A stretch of 64,000 nt of DNA. Origin: Priapulus caudatus (taxonomy: Eukaryota > Priapulida > Priapulimorpha > Priapulimorphida > Priapulidae). Made by a program: the position numbers and the translations under genes. Below, piece by piece: positions 1-13,407 of this stretch. Every line of letters begins with the position of its first letter. Within the stretch, counting starts at the first letter, position 1. Location: contig NW_014577137.1 in the NCBI RefSeq assembly GCF_000485595.1, positions 362,004-426,003 on the forward strand, written 5' to 3'. The notes below the pieces were generated by a model. The model saw only the letters and a list, made by a program, of their open reading frames with translations, made no database searches and was not told the origin of the DNA.

Positions 1-290
1 GGGGGAGCATGCCCCCGGACCCCCCTAGCATGGCGATGACCTACGGTCCTCGCATTGCTCGCTCCTCTGTTTGCTAATTTAAATTTCAGCTGAACATTTA
101 ATTAACCAATCTCATCCCTGGATAGGACGTCCTTAAACATGGTTCTGTTCTTGGCAATAAAGTGTCTCAAATTTGACAATATGGCATGAATGCGTGTAAA
201 AGGTATAAACTGGTCTCTCTTGACCAACCTAGCAACACTTTTCAATAGTGTGTGGTTATTTCGCTGAGGTGGATGAATAAATTATTTTAG

Positions 291-917
291 AAGCCGACTG
301 GAGGCTGATGCTTTACGGCAGGACTCTGCCACGCCTCTGCTGGAAGCATCCACCTATGACTTTGACAGCTATGACCCCAATAACACCCTATCCTCTGCTG
401 GTGACCACTCGGAACATGATGAGAGTGAGGATGAGGAGGAGGAACAGTCGAGCAAACACGATGGTAAATAGCTATTATTTTAAACTGCTGAAACGGATGA
501 ATCGATTTGTGGACCATTTGCCACCGATTACTAATATTTGGGTAATTCCAAAATACAAGCTAAGGTACTAGTAGTTATCTTCCAGGTTTATGCTTTTTAT
601 TAGCATTTTACACGCAAGCTTTTGAATGGGACATAAATGCTACGTAGTGTGTGCCAGTTGATACCCGTACGTTTTTGTACCTGCAAATCACCATGTTCCA
701 TGCAGAGATAGAGAACGTGGATGAAGGCTTTGTAAGTCTATGGAGTTCAGAAGCAGCAAAACAGTGGAGCGACAGTTCTTCATCCGATAGTGACGATTGC
801 AGCGACACGCCGTACATGCGATTGAAGCAACCGAGTCCAGTGCCCTCGTCTGACGTATGTAGCTCACAACATGCGAATGAAAAGATTCATAACATGCATA
901 ATATCAGGAGTGAATAA
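291..917 (+). CDS. Acidic Ser/Asp-rich protein, last two exons (partial)
   Basis: I do not recognise this protein. Two exons, 291-463 and 706-917, join in frame (acceptor attttag before 291, donor gtaaat after 463, acceptor ccatgcag before 706) and end in TAA at 915-917. They encode about 128 C-terminal residues beginning SRLEADALRQDSATPLLEAS. The first exon ends in an acidic run (HDESEDEEEEQSSKHD). The second has a serine/aspartate tract (SDSSSSDSDDCSD) and a Pro/Ser patch (KQPSPVPSSD), which look like disordered, CK2-type phosphorylation sequence. The remaining exons lie left of the window. The gene converges on DNAAF5. The second copy at 16981-17683 has indels that break the frame, so this is the usable version. 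Confidence 0.65.
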
Positions 918-1338
918 AAACAAAGCACTGTGCAAGGCTCAGTTATTGGAAATTTAGCGTTTGCAAACCTTACGTTTAACTCAACCTGAGCTCAAAAAGT
1001 ACCTTAAATATTCACATAGCATCATATACGAAATTAGCATATGCACAATCCTCAGGTATGTGCAATATACCAAAACGTATGCCACGGGTTTCGAAAACTT
1101 TCTACAGTAAAATTGTGGTAACCCCCCCCCCCATTTAGCCTATATCTGCGGATTGTGAAGGGGAACGTTTACGATAGCCTGTAAACTCTGTCTGTTCAGT
1201 TAAACGTAATAAATCGTAGGTAGATTAAGACTAGTTGGTGTTGGACTTTAAATAATTAAACCTCGCACGTTTCTTTGCTTTTATTCATTCCTGATAATAT
1301 ATTAATAACAATAAGATATGATGAATACTATTACTAAC

Positions 1339-2519
1339 AAGTGCCGTGGAGCGACAGCGCTCATCTAACGTCTACTGCGGTGACTCTGTGGTGGAGTGGT
1401 GGGATTCTAGTAAACCCTGTTAGTCCCAAATGTGTTCACATACACGCCGAAACAGTGGTTGAAGCACAGGGATGGGTATCAGGAACATGCTGTCTCAAAG
1501 GAAATGTTACCATCTGGATCGTTATTGAAAGTTGCCACGAGATGGCGCGTACGTTATAAGTGTCTTCAAGATTTAAAAGATGGAAGCTCCCCATCGTAGC
1601 GTAGTAGCAACAACCTATTTGCAAGCAGAATAGGTAGCACTCATGCCATGTGTACACGTACGCAAGCCTACAGGCTGAAAGTACGAGCTTGCCACCTGTA
1701 ACTAATTAAACGACAGGCCAAAAACTACACCCAGAGCCACCACCAACAATGCACTGGCAGTGGCATACCGTTACATGTCAACCACTGACAGTCCACCAGA
1801 ATGCATAGGAAATAGATATACGATTTAGGGAGCATAAACCTTGCCTTCGACCAAATTACTTTGAAAATTGTCACTGTGACATGTAAGCCTCCAATGACAT
1901 CCAGTGCATGTATAGATTCTAACTAGCAAACGGGCCCGGGCAATCAAAATTCTTTTCTATACAGTAACAGTAACAAATCCACGTTTAACAAGCTGCCTCT
2001 TGAGGTCAAAAGGTATCCGATCAATTAAAACTTTCGCATGTCGCAGAAAGTACAGTTTCATGGGTCCTGTCAATAAAAAGCCATAAAAATGCTAGGTCCC
2101 ACCGCTGAAAACAAAAAAAAGTTTTCAATCGCGTCCGTCAAGATCCATGTCCTCAGAAAATTCCTAAAATCTGCCCTGTGACCTCCAATTTGCGTCACAC
2201 AGTGAAATGGCTTTCCTACCATGATGCTGACATACAGCGACTATCACGGAGCCCTAGGGTGATGGCCGTTTAGATTGTGTGCCGCAATTCTGCATTTCCT
2301 CCCTATTACCCCTTCTTTACACCTCTTTCGAGACCATATTGAGCTGCTTTGACCCCGAACAGCTTCGACATACCCAACTCCGTTTTCGGATTACACCCCA
2401 TCCAGACGTCCCAACTTTCGAATCCGTACGTCGAGCCGTAGAATTTGTGCCTAACTGTCTGACGGACGCAACCGCTCATGCGATTTCTACACAGCTGCCA
2501 TCGACCTATGTCAGATGAG
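1339..2519 (+). repeat. Dispersed hairpin-ended repeat, copy 1
   Basis: About 1.2 kb, running from acaagtgccgtggagcgac to the hairpin near 2500-2519 (a degraded form of catctgac-tat-gtcagatg). The same unit recurs at 18366-19511, 43578-44794 and, inverted, 47861-49539. Shorter or diverged members lie at 23740-25080, 41515-42104, 53857-54900 and 62657-63310. Internal landmarks are a TGACC-rich block, the phrase taaaaatgctaggtc, and CCGTC repeats next to the hairpin. No coding capacity is visible, so it is non-autonomous. Confidence 0.75.
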
Positions 2520-5331
2520 CCATAAAAACAGAGCAAATATAATCATACGTAAGTGAGGAAATTGTGCTTACCAAGTCCCCGTCAATTAAATTTTTGTGCG
2601 ATGCAGGACAAAATCGAAATACTGGGCTGACTGCCGCTATCTTGGATTCCACAGGCCATGTGACAAACCCACATTAACCCGTGCCAGCACAGTATCGCGC
2701 AGAGGCTGCGCTCTCACAACACCACGCGGACGCCTAGACTAGGTCAGGTCACGAGGTCGTCCTGCAACACTGAGAGACCCTGGTGGGAACGGCGAGCATT
2801 CCTGTGACAGCAACGGTAGCCGTCACGAGACTTGCCGCCGACTGCCAAAAGGATGTGACGTCAGCTACTAGCAGCAGGACAAGCCCACAGGACCCCGCTG
2901 TATGAAATACACCAACCTCAGTGGTCCTCGCAGCGCAAGCGGCAAGGAGCAGCCGCACGGCGGCAACGAGACAAAAACAAAGGTCGTCGAGAGCGGACCG
3001 ACAGATCGGGAGCGGTGCCGGTCCCAAGCGCGGGTCGGTGACGTAACCGTAGCCCGCCGGCAATGGGGGGGGTGTCCTTTCTGCATAACTCACCGAGACT
3101 GCAGCCAGTGTTATGCGCGTAGATTTTTAAACTTGATTTAGCACTTTGCTAATCAAAAGGTGAAATTGATTAGCAATTAGATGACATCGATTAGCAAGTA
3201 TTGAAAATTTTTTTAACATTTTCTCGTGAAAAATTTGCACGTGAGAAATGACAATTCATTCCGAGTTATGGCAACTATGACCAATTTGGCAGTTTGCCTA
3301 TACCATATAAAATATTTGGCCAAAAGAATTCAAATGGATTTGAAAAAGTGTGGATGGTGATCATGGTATCCCACTCGGACTGCAGCAGTAAGTTGTTTTC
3401 AAGAAGTTCTTCAAATATTTCTTAGTAATCAGTGTTTGTGGTATTATGAAAGGGATCACTGGAGTTACACTGCTCTATGTTCTGTAAAAAGAATGAAGAA
3501 GCTAGTGCGTAGACGTAAACTGCCATTCTAATCTCGGTACAAGGAGAGTGTCTTCTTTTTCCTCTAAGCTGTTTTCAGGGAACTTTTTTTTACGAAAAGA
3601 ACAGTTTGTGTAATTGATATATATAATGACCAGTACTTGTTCACTCACGGAAATTACGCTTTGTGTACCGCGTATCCACTGTGTTTGCAAATTTAAAAAT
3701 TGGATCTTATTGTGACCCAATCAAGTGCAATTTGATATTTTCTGGTGCTCCAAATCGAGTGATGTGCCGCGGCATCGACATTTCTTGTCTCAAGTGACGA
3801 GCAAAACGCACACATTATTATGCACGGCATGCAACTTCATACCAGAATGTAGCACAGTTTCTATAATGTGATATCTAGTCACTGATAGCATGGGCAGAAG
3901 AAAAGCAGGTCTCTGTGGATGGGTACCTCCTTTTAAGCATCAATGAAAAAAATGTTGAACGATCTTACAAGAGGTATGCTATGAAGCTCGCTGTGTAGTC
4001 CAACTGAATTACGTATATTCAGCAAAGAGATGCCTGTCCTATATGTGAGATAAGGCATGGTTTTGCTAGGCTGTGCCAAGATTGGGCAGTTATATTGTTG
4101 TTAGTATTGTTGATGTGTGCATGCTAGTTGTTCGCGTTAAGGGACGAAGTAGTTTCCTGCATTATATTCACTAAAAATGAGCTTGTCGTCTTGTATGGCG
4201 TCCTTAAACTGCTATCGTGAATACTAAACCTTGTAATACTGAACCGCTAAATCATTCCACATTTGCGTTTGGTTTAAGTAACAAGTATTGCATGGCTTTT
4301 CGTTTGCGACACGCAAACCCGAAACGGGACTCGCACTGGCCTAGCCGTTACAGTTTCCGAAGAATGCCTCACTTACTCCGCAACAGAGCGTTTTCAGAGA
4401 AGCGAGTGTCCATAGTAAAAGTCATAAGGACATTGACTGAGTGTAGGTTTTTTTTTTACAACTCGTACTGTTGCAGGTGCGTACATCGCAATTTGTTTGA
4501 AAAGCATTTATGATTTTTAGTTTTACTTGTAATTATGGCGTGGTGGGGCTGTGGAATTAGATTGGGCCAAATAATCGCAACCACGCCTCAAACACAAATA
4601 GGTTCAAGAATTTTCCAATGTTCTTTCCTATGTCCAGAGGTTCTTCTTAATCCCTGTCTTAAATGTTTGCTATATTAAACTCCCCCTTCGGCAGTCCTAC
4701 TTCCTCTGCAATGTTACTATGCTAATTGCTGGCTGTGGTCTCTATATCTGAAACCATATAACATGTCAGTCATGAGTTTGGCGATGCTGTGTGTGGGTAT
4801 CATATCGCAACAAAATTCATGGTTTACGTAAAGACCTGTTTTATTGTTGTATGTTGCACGGGTTGTTACATTTTATAGGGAACAAATTGAATAAGGGGTA
4901 TGAGGTTTTGTAGTTCATGAAAAAAGACCTGTTCTCGGTCTAGCTTTCGATTTGTCCCGCAAGCAAACGTCATGGTGTGACCAGCTGTGATGCAGGCCTC
5001 ATACATCAATACATCGACAATAAAAATCCAACAGATGTAAACCAGTGTAATAGAAGATATAATTATCATCACATGGGTCAACTATACTCGTAATCTATTT
5101 CTCTCCCGTCTTCTCAATATCGTATTGTCGTGTGTAGTAAAGCGTTGTTTTTGCAGACGTTGTACAACAATGGAACAAAGAGTCATAATACAATAAACAT
5201 ATTGTTTTTGCCCGTTACAAACGTAATACTACAGGTTGATTACCGTCTAGCAGAGCAAGAAAGCTGGTGTCCACAAACGCACGAATTCTTAGCTGACTCA
5301 GGCCCGTTGGAACAACCTCGTTCACAGCAAA

Positions 5332-8300
5332 CGTGTTTGATGTGGGCAAGGAAGTTCATCGCAGTATCTCCTTTGATGCATGTGTTTATCTTCTCTCACC
5401 TGCCTGCCGAGCATGCGGGCCTGATGGCTGCAGCCTGCTCAGAACCGGTCTATAGAAGAGATGAGGATGGCTCGGTCAAGTTACTGATTCATTTGCGCTA
5501 CTCATCTACCCTAGCTGGTGCAAACCGACCCCCTTAAGACTGTGCAACTGACGTTAACCGGCAGTAAAAACCAGCACCTAAGCGCTACTTGCTTGGGAAA
5601 ACACATACCTGAACAAAGAATTTAACCTGGTGTAAAATTCATACTGGTTGCAAAACATCCTAGCCTAAGTGTTAAATATACTACCTGCAGTTGGAGAAGT
5701 AGTGGTAACGATAGTCTATTAGTTTTACCTGTTACTAACTGTGAAGTCCTTATCTAGCCCACATAGCCTATAGGACATAATTATAGCGACCATATAATCC
5801 TAACATACAGCCCACCAGTGCTATTACGATGTTCAAAATACCGAACTATCATGCCGTGCTGCTCAACAATTCAAGCATAAAACCACAATAAAAGATTTGT
5901 TATCAATATCACGACAGGGTTAGGTCTTTGATCTTGATAAACTAGATCTGTTAGGACAGGCACTTTGGTTGAACGATAAATCGGTTGTCATATTTTTGGT
6001 GCAATGGCTGATGGTTAAATTGGGAGTCACTACCAAAGAGACAGATTGTTGTACTAAGTGCACCTATCTCGCTCGTCCATGTGTAGCAACAAGCAGCATG
6101 AGTAGAGCAGCTCCAGGTGCAGCACATGTGTAGAGTCACGTGCGAGGCTTCTATCTCAGCGCTGGAAAGTAGCTGCAAAGGTGTTCTAAGATGTAGCTTT
6201 CACGCACTCTCATACACTGAAGCAACCGAAGACAAATACATTAAGCATCGTTCCTTACACATGTAGCATTAACACACTACAGGGACACGGTAATACACAA
6301 TGTACAGATAGTCATAACTTTTGATCATGCTTCCGACAGACGGCCCCTGTGTCCGGGCAAACCCAGTAACCTTTTTCTCATACGGATATGTACACCATTA
6401 ACATGACAACAAGGCCATTGAGAGAATCAGGGCTGGCAAAACTACCAACGACTGTGACAGTGCCGTCGACACGCGATACCTGACAGTCGTCCATTGAGCG
6501 CTTCAGCAGCGTGGATAGATGCGAGTTAGCGCGTCCATGTCTGCAAAACGCCGTCGCCAGCAGCAGGTTGACGGTAGCTTGCTTGACGACCCAGCGGCTA
6601 GCCGAAGCAGACGTTAGGCGTCGTGCGTCTAGTCGTCCTCCGAGCAGCGAGTGTCAGCTGCCGGGAGCAGACGCGTCGGCATGACGTAGATACCTGCAAA
6701 CAACGCACAAACAATCACGTAATTAGTGCTGTCTGGTGTATAACGATGTTTGTAACGTGACATCTACATCGCAACCTAAGTAATGGATGATGGACGCTGA
6801 CAGGTAGTAACTAAGTGCCGCAGAGCACACAGCACTCAACTGAGTGTGCTACTGTAGGCGGGTATGTCTTCTGATAGAACTCACTGGCAACGACCGAATC
6901 AAGTGCGCCTCCCGCCACTCGTTGGTGTGCATTCTGCAGCTCAGAAGAATATACTCTAGATACTACTAAATGACAGATCTTATAAATCTAATGCTAAAGG
7001 CTTTGCCTATAACCGTGAGTACAGTAGATAAAAGAGTAACACGCTGTGTATGAACTTTTAATGACCTTCGTATACTTAACATTGTTAATCATGATATGGC
7101 GTCGAGCCCGAGTGTAGTGGTGGTGGTGGTGGGGAGGGTGGGGAGGGGTGGGTAGAGGGCTCTAGTAGCAAAAGCAGTTCTCCTTTGTTAAGTCAGTCAA
7201 CAAATCCATGTTTAACCCTCCTCTTTGCGGGTCAAAAAGGTTAATCGACACTTACTCTTTCGCACGTCAGCGGAAAGTACATTTCCATCAGAAGTAGATA
7301 ATAGGGAAGGAGTTGTGACCTTCCATAAACAAGGAAATATTGCATCATTACTAGCGCCTTAGAAATACTCTAACGATTATACTACGCCGTAACTCAACCA
7401 ACTTGAGCGTCAATATCAGTGACACAAGAACATATCCCTCGCCTAGCATCGTGCGAAATCGTTTCGGATCTATGACCAACCCAGCAATCCGGAGATACAG
7501 ACTACCGTAAATAACGTTAGTAGCAAAAACGAATCCATAACACCGCATAAACTTGAAACAATAGGCAGCGTTACTAACGACTTGCGCACTCCTTAGTGCC
7601 CTATCGGCGATGTGGCGTGTGGCACGCTGGGAGATTTGGACCATCCGACGGCAACCACCGGCGAGCTAATCTTTGACTCTATTTACAGCTGGTATGCCCC
7701 CGCACGCGACGAAGAGGTACGCCCTAGCGCAACAGCAGCAGCTCCCATGCTCCCAAATCTCCCAGCGAGCCACCCGCATCGACGAGGGCACAAAGAGTCG
7801 TTAGTAAAGCTGCCTATTCGTTTCCATTTAGGCGGGTTATGGATCGTTTTGCCTGCAACACGTAATGGGAGAATCGTGTCATACGTTTTAGGCGGTAAAT
7901 CTCCGATTGGCGGGTGTATACTAGAAATGACGTTTCGCTACGAGTGCTAAGGCGAATGTACTGTGTACAAATTATGAGCCAAGTTGGTTGAGTTACACGC
8001 GTAGTAAATCGTCAGGTATTGCTAAGGCTCAGTAATGACGAATTTCCCATGTTTATCTGAAAGTCACACATACTCCTTCCCTATTAGTCTACTTCTGATT
8101 TCATGGTCCTTTCTAAAATGAAAGTGATAAAAATGGTAGTCCAAGCGGCTGAAAACATAAAAAGTTTTGTACTCGGTCAGTTAAACTAGACCATGGTCCT
8201 GCAGAAAATATCTGCATACCGTGACCTTTCCACCCACTGCCCTTTGAACATGTTGACCGCCAATCGTCGCTGGTGATGGGTTTTTCGTCCCCATCACACT

Positions 8301-11300
8301 AAATACATTCGAATAGTTAAGAGCGAGTCAAGCGCCGTTGAGATTTGGTGCCGCGCAATTACGCTATTGTCATGCCGTATTATATCCTTTAAGTTAAGGG
8401 GAGAAAATAATTCCACCCTCCATTGACAGTCTGACCCTTGACCCCAAATTCGAAACATATCTCGATGTCCTTTCGGCAATTCACCTCCCCCCCATTCCCG
8501 CGCGCTCCAGCCGGCCACCCGATCTCGTGAGCCGTACGTCCGGAGCTGTTAAGATTTGTTGCCCAAGCTGTTTGAACGCACATGAACGACGAACGCACGG
8601 ACGGACGGGACGAATAGTTCCATTCCTGCAAATTCTACAAGCATGCATCCTGAACTTCGTCAGGCCTGTAGTAGAATGAGTAATCGAAAGGATGGCAAAC
8701 ACAGTAAGTGATCGATAAACGACAAAACATGGTAACGAGAGAGAGACGATGACGGCAACGACGATAATGACAATGTAATAACAAACACTGCACGTAATAT
8801 AAACTTGAGAAAAAATTTTGGCACACCAGACGGTAAGATATTTGCCACATTTAACATGCGATTGTTGGCGAGCCTTAATTAAATGACATTCACTGATCCC
8901 TGATGCTACGTTCATGCTCCACACGAGAGGGCAAGCTTGTGGTGTGACAGCACGCTAATTGGAAACAGCACCACATGACACAGACAGACGGCAGTGGTCC
9001 TGAGTAGCAGCTGCTGTTCTACCCGCCTGCCACGAGAAAAGTTTAGGTACGATCAACTGAGTTGAGAACTTGCTAGCATACTCTGGCCAAAACATGCCTG
9101 CACGTAAAAATAGCAGGTGGCAGACAAGTAAGGTATATGGTCCTCAATAGGTCATTTTATAATAATTAATACTATTAACGGAAATGTCTGTGTGTACGTT
9201 AAGTGGTCCTAATTATGTTGCATCTTTATTTTTTGAGCATTGTGTTGCATGGTACATTACCCTTATTGAATACATCCATCAGTTTATATACCATTGAGGG
9301 AAAAGGTTAATAATAAAGTACAGTTGTATTTCTGATTTTTGCCCGGGGTGGAATGCAAATCTAGAACTGGACTATGGAATAAGGACCAAGTGGAATAATT
9401 TACACAAAATTCTGCACGTTTTGGGATGTGATAAAAACAGGTGGTGGTATGAGCTTGGTATCACCTGAAACTTAGTCACGATGACACCAACATACCCTCA
9501 GAATCAAGAGTGTTACTCTTGCTATTCACCATGGACTCTGGCGAGCGTGTAAAATAGCTCGCTTCGCCTCAATTTGCTTTCCTTGTTCTTTGCTCAGGTA
9601 ATGCGTCGAATAATGGAGATAATCACGTTGAAGATGCTGCCCATATAACAGGTCCTAATGAAAGATTATTATCACTGCATAATATACATTGTTCCACCGA
9701 TGCAATGTCATTATCAATATTACAAGTTAATGATTATGGTATTCTTATTAGTTCCAATTCGATTACGTAATAATAATAACACAAAATACTAATCAGCCAC
9801 AAAAAACAAACAATTCACCGATTTTGGCTGAATGCAAAAGTGCACATCGAAAATTCAAAAGGAGTCTGTACTGGCCCATTTTAGTAGTGCTTAAGATTCA
9901 ATGACTACTGTATTTTTTTGAGTAAGCGCTTCGACCGATTCTGTCCAACATGTGTGAAAACCTTTGCTTCATGCCTGAATGCTGCTGCCAGCCATTGCAG
10001 GTTTCCATGAAGATTATTTAAGGACATCAGGCAGTGTGTAGCTCCATCAAGTTGCCACTGGTCAGTAAATCCCTGCACCTTGCCAATTCCAGTCATTGCC
10101 TCGTGTGCCTGCAGACAAGTACCACAGTAGCTTAATACAGAAATATACAGCGGACTACAGTGCATATATGTGTTTCAAAGACACGTTGTTCAATTCCTAG
10201 TTTTCATTTAACAACGCCAAATTAAGTTACATGTCTTACTAACGAAAACACCTCCCTCTTAATATACCATGGGTTATTATACATATTTAATTGTTAAGCT
10301 TGAATTTTCCACCACACGACCACTCAGTTGCTGAGTACATTCAGATGGGACCACTTTTCAGTTTTGCATAAGTTAAGTTGCATGGGTAGCCAGACATCTC
10401 TTCCCACTGCTTGTTGCTGGATCGTCATTTCGATTGAGCGGCATCAAAGTGATAGTAATGGCATTGAAGAGCTGTTTGCACTGATGCTTGAGCAATCGGT
10501 CCTGTGCTCACATTCAAATACAAGTTTCTTGATACAGCTTCACCAGGTGCTGCTGGGAATCGTCACTGCAAAGCAATGTGCAACAATTATGTTTTATCAG
10601 GAAAACAAACAACAACATTGAAATGACACTTGTGACCTTGTATTGGTTGTGTACCAAATAATCAGCAAAACCAAGTGTAATCAGCAGAATGAATCGGTGG
10701 TGCACCAAATTTTTCCAGACTACCTCCCATCCTGACACACGTCTGTTCGCCGCAAGGACATCTCTGCAATAGCAGGCAAATGGCGGCCGCAGTGAACTGA
10801 CGATATGCATCGCCTCCACGTGATTGGCCGGTTATGTGTCATGAACCGCGTGATTCGCTGTTGGATGCTTTTCAAGAATCCGCCATTCATAGAGATGCCA
10901 GCCAGCCATAACGCTGCACAAAGCCAGCCGACCAACCTCTGGCAACTCTCATAATATACAACAATGCCAAGGATGGCGACAACATGTCAGCCAATCGCAG
11001 AATTGCTGTGTGATAACCATATATATGTCCCTTTGTACCCGAGACAAGGCTAAATTGGTAAGTCCAATTGTGGGGGAGGTGTTTTAAATAACATCAAAAG
11101 AAGTAGATAATAACACATGTGTTTAATTATTTACGTCTTGAATAAACATTAAACAGTTGAATAATCACCTACTCATGAGACACATTATTTAACATAATAT
11201 ATTCGTATTTTTTAGCACTTGATAACATATCACTTACAGTGCCGATTAGTCTCAGCAAAAATTCCTTTGGTTCCTAAACAAATTTTTGCAAACGAAATAC

Positions 11301-12766
11301 TTTTATTATTGCTTTAGGAATAACCCCACATGTTACAAGATAAGCCTGTAGAAATATGAGTTGTACGTACACTACTATTTTATAAATTCACCGCTGGACA
11401 AGTCAGAATGCCTAATAGAAGGTTTCAAGCTGTACTGTTTTTGCAGACGTTTGTCAAAATAGGCAACTGGTACAAATGTTAACAGACTCACCATGATTCA
11501 CGGCACGCTCGGTCTCTTCATCTGGCCACATGCTGAATACAGGCCCCTGAGTAAGACTCCAGGTGTTGAGTCATCCTGTTCCTCGCATTCAGATAGCAGA
11601 ACATGAGAAGCAAGTGCTGCAGCTTTGCACTCGTGGGTGGCTTGCTACCGAGTCTGTGAGGATTCCACGCACAATTGCGGGCAAAGATCCTCGACATGTT
11701 GAGCGGTAGACAAGCTCCCCATGCAGCCACCAGGTTAGGTCTCACCACTGCAAAAATTACGCAGTGAGAGCTTACAACAAGTTTATATGTAGGAACTTGG
11801 TTATAATCTACAGCCACTAAAACACCAACAACATAGCATTGCATCCAGCCACCCAAGGATTTCACGATCACACAGAAAGTTACAACTCTACTGCAAGAAC
11901 TATAAAAATCATTTCCATCATTTAATAATTACAGTAACAAATTGGATTAGATAAGGTTATTGCAGACCTTTAATAGTCAACACACCTATAGTCGAAAAAA
12001 TATTGTTAATAAGCATTTTTAACTAACATCATCACATGGATAGTGAGGTGGTTGCTTGTGTGACGAAGTTCTACGTCGCATCTTGCTGAAGTCCTGACAT
12101 TTTCCTTCTCATATTGAAAACCAAAAAACCTCTTTTAAAAAAGACCAAATAGCTCATCTGGCGGTCTGCCTGGAAGTCTATTATATAGAAAAGGTAAAAC
12201 TGATGTCGTTTCTAAGAAGGCATTCTTTGTAGTTAAGAGATTTTGATACACCCTTGCCGAAAAATAATTGGTGAACTGCAATGGAAATATTATTACCATT
12301 TGGAACAGGTCGTGTCGGTGATGCTGGTTTAAAAAGAAGTGGAAGGAAGCGTGGCAGAAATAGGAAATTATCTGTCTGGGCATTCAAGCAACCACATACC
12401 GATTGACCTGGGTCAACAGCCAGCCGCACATTAAATCATAGTGCAGAATTCAGTTTTCTGATAGACTATAACAATATTTTATTTAAATCATGCATGAAAT
12501 CTTTCATTCTAGTAAGTTATGAAGAATCCTCAAATAAGTTGTTAATATACTGATAAATTATTAGTATTTTCTTAATGCACTGGTTATTTCAAGTGAGATG
12601 ACACAATGTTATTATAGTACTAACTATACACATGCCTCGCCGCTACCAGAATAAATACCTGGGTGTGTCTGATCAAAATATCTCTTGGCTTAGGTGTTGG
12701 AACTACACTCCTCGACACATAGTTTACTTACTTGTCCATGAATTAATTACCATCCCCTGTAAAAAT
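5332..12766 (-). pseudogene. DNAAF5: Frameshifted duplicate of DNAAF5 exons 13 to 2
   Basis: Every DNAAF5 exon except exon 1 is recognisable here in the same order and orientation as in 22052-28785. Examples are the last exon near 5332-5459, the exon around 9905-10165 ([18 protein letters not shown]) and the exon around 11518-11756 (VRPNLV... then RMTQHLES after frame changes). Each is broken by one-base insertions or deletions, and splice dinucleotides are sometimes shifted. The intron sequence carries the same density of indels. I read this as an unpolished assembly copy of the real gene rather than an evolved pseudogene, because a pseudogene would show more substitutions and would not have equally noisy introns. 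Confidence 0.75.
7286..8098. mobile_element. Copy-A version of the nested inverted-repeat element
   Basis: This is the noisy counterpart of the 728-bp element at 23851-24578. It starts with tcagaagtagataatagg and ends with the reverse complement near 8098, interrupting a hairpin-ended repeat. Its interior ORFs (7351-7644 and 7612-7950) are not conserved in frame in the other copy, so no gene is called. Confidence 0.6.
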
Positions 12767-12826
12767 CAGTATATATACAACAAAATAAATTCTGCGAAGT
12801 TAGGTAATACAGGCAATCAAAACTTA

Positions 12827-12915
12827 GCTCTAGGTACTATAGCCCTTCGCGTCCCGCCGAGCAGGCTGCATCAGCCGAAGAAGCGTGGCGGAGCGAAAGG
12901 GCTATAGTACTAGAA
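12827..12915. repeat. Copy-A version of the 30-bp-arm hairpin
   Basis: The hairpin seen perfectly at 28849-28932 is present here with several indels in its arms. See that entry. Confidence 0.6.
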
Positions 12916-13034
12916 GCTACAATCAAACGTGCCACGGCACGCGACTGTGCTCATCCAGGGACGCTCTGAATGATTTACACTATATTCAATACCTTGTGCA
13001 TACAACATTAACACTCCCTGATTGCCAAAGACGC

Positions 13035-13059
13035 NNNNNNNNNNNNNNNNNNNNNNNNN
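13035..13059. other. Assembly gap of 25 N
   Basis: There are exactly 25 N. Left of it copy A ends in gattgccaaagacgc, the first bases of an inverted-repeat element that continues uninterrupted at 29001 in copy B. A gap of fixed small size at the end of a duplicated block suggests two contig extensions that overlap but were not merged. Confidence 0.9.
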
Positions 13060-13095
13060 CAAACCCTACAACGTAGAGGAATGTCGTAGCAATAG

Positions 13096-13407
13096 ATGGC
13101 TGAAATGCGGCGGCGACCGTTCACGGACGAGTATACGGTGCGACGACGCTCGACTTTCTGGGAATTGTGTTCCTCTTTCCGCCACGTTGACAGCAAAGAC
13201 GATCCATTTATCACGTACATCTGTGACCTAAACGTTAACCTGAGTCAGAACGTTGCAGAATACTGCCGCACGCATACCTGGCTGCCAAGCTCAGTTCTAC
13301 TGTACATGGGAGCCGCACGGAAAAGCATAAAAATATCTTACGTGGCGAAGGCACAACAGTTTTCTACGAACTTCAAGCATATTATTTATTGCAATTTTGA
13401 AAACTGA
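13096..13407 (+). CDS. Unidentified open frame, possible exon
   Basis: 103 codons starting MAEMRRRPFTDEYTVRRRS. The first 60 residues are mixed hydrophobic and charged and not low-complexity, so coding is possible. The C-terminal part becomes generic. It lies directly right of the 25-N gap and left of the second duplicate copy, so its genomic neighbours are uncertain. I do not recognise a family and see no partner exons. It could equally be a chance frame in moderately GC-rich DNA. Confidence 0.2.
   Translation: MAEMRRRPFTDEYTVRRRSTFWELCSSFRHVDSKDDPFITYICDLNVNLSQNVAEYCRTHTWLPSSVLLYMGAARKSIKISYVAKAQQFSTNFKHIIYCNFEN

Larger units (their letters stand above)
1..13034. repeat. Duplicated locus, copy A
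   Basis: This stretch runs collinear with 16664-29015 from its first base to the edge of an N gap. Both begin with the string ggggagcatgcccccgg and both reach the motif gattgccaaagacgc, where copy A stops. The two differ mostly by one- and two-base insertions and deletions, scattered through introns and exons alike, with few substitutions. That is the pattern of uncorrected long reads rather than of neutral divergence. The 3' exons of the acidic gene (291-917) are open here, but the DNAAF5 exons are frameshifted. I infer an assembly duplicate, clean at its left end and noisy to the right. Confidence 0.85.

Noticed and set aside
7351-7950. Two overlapping frames of about 100 codons in copy A
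   Set aside because: They lie inside a nested transposon and are not open at the equivalent place in copy B (23900-24400).
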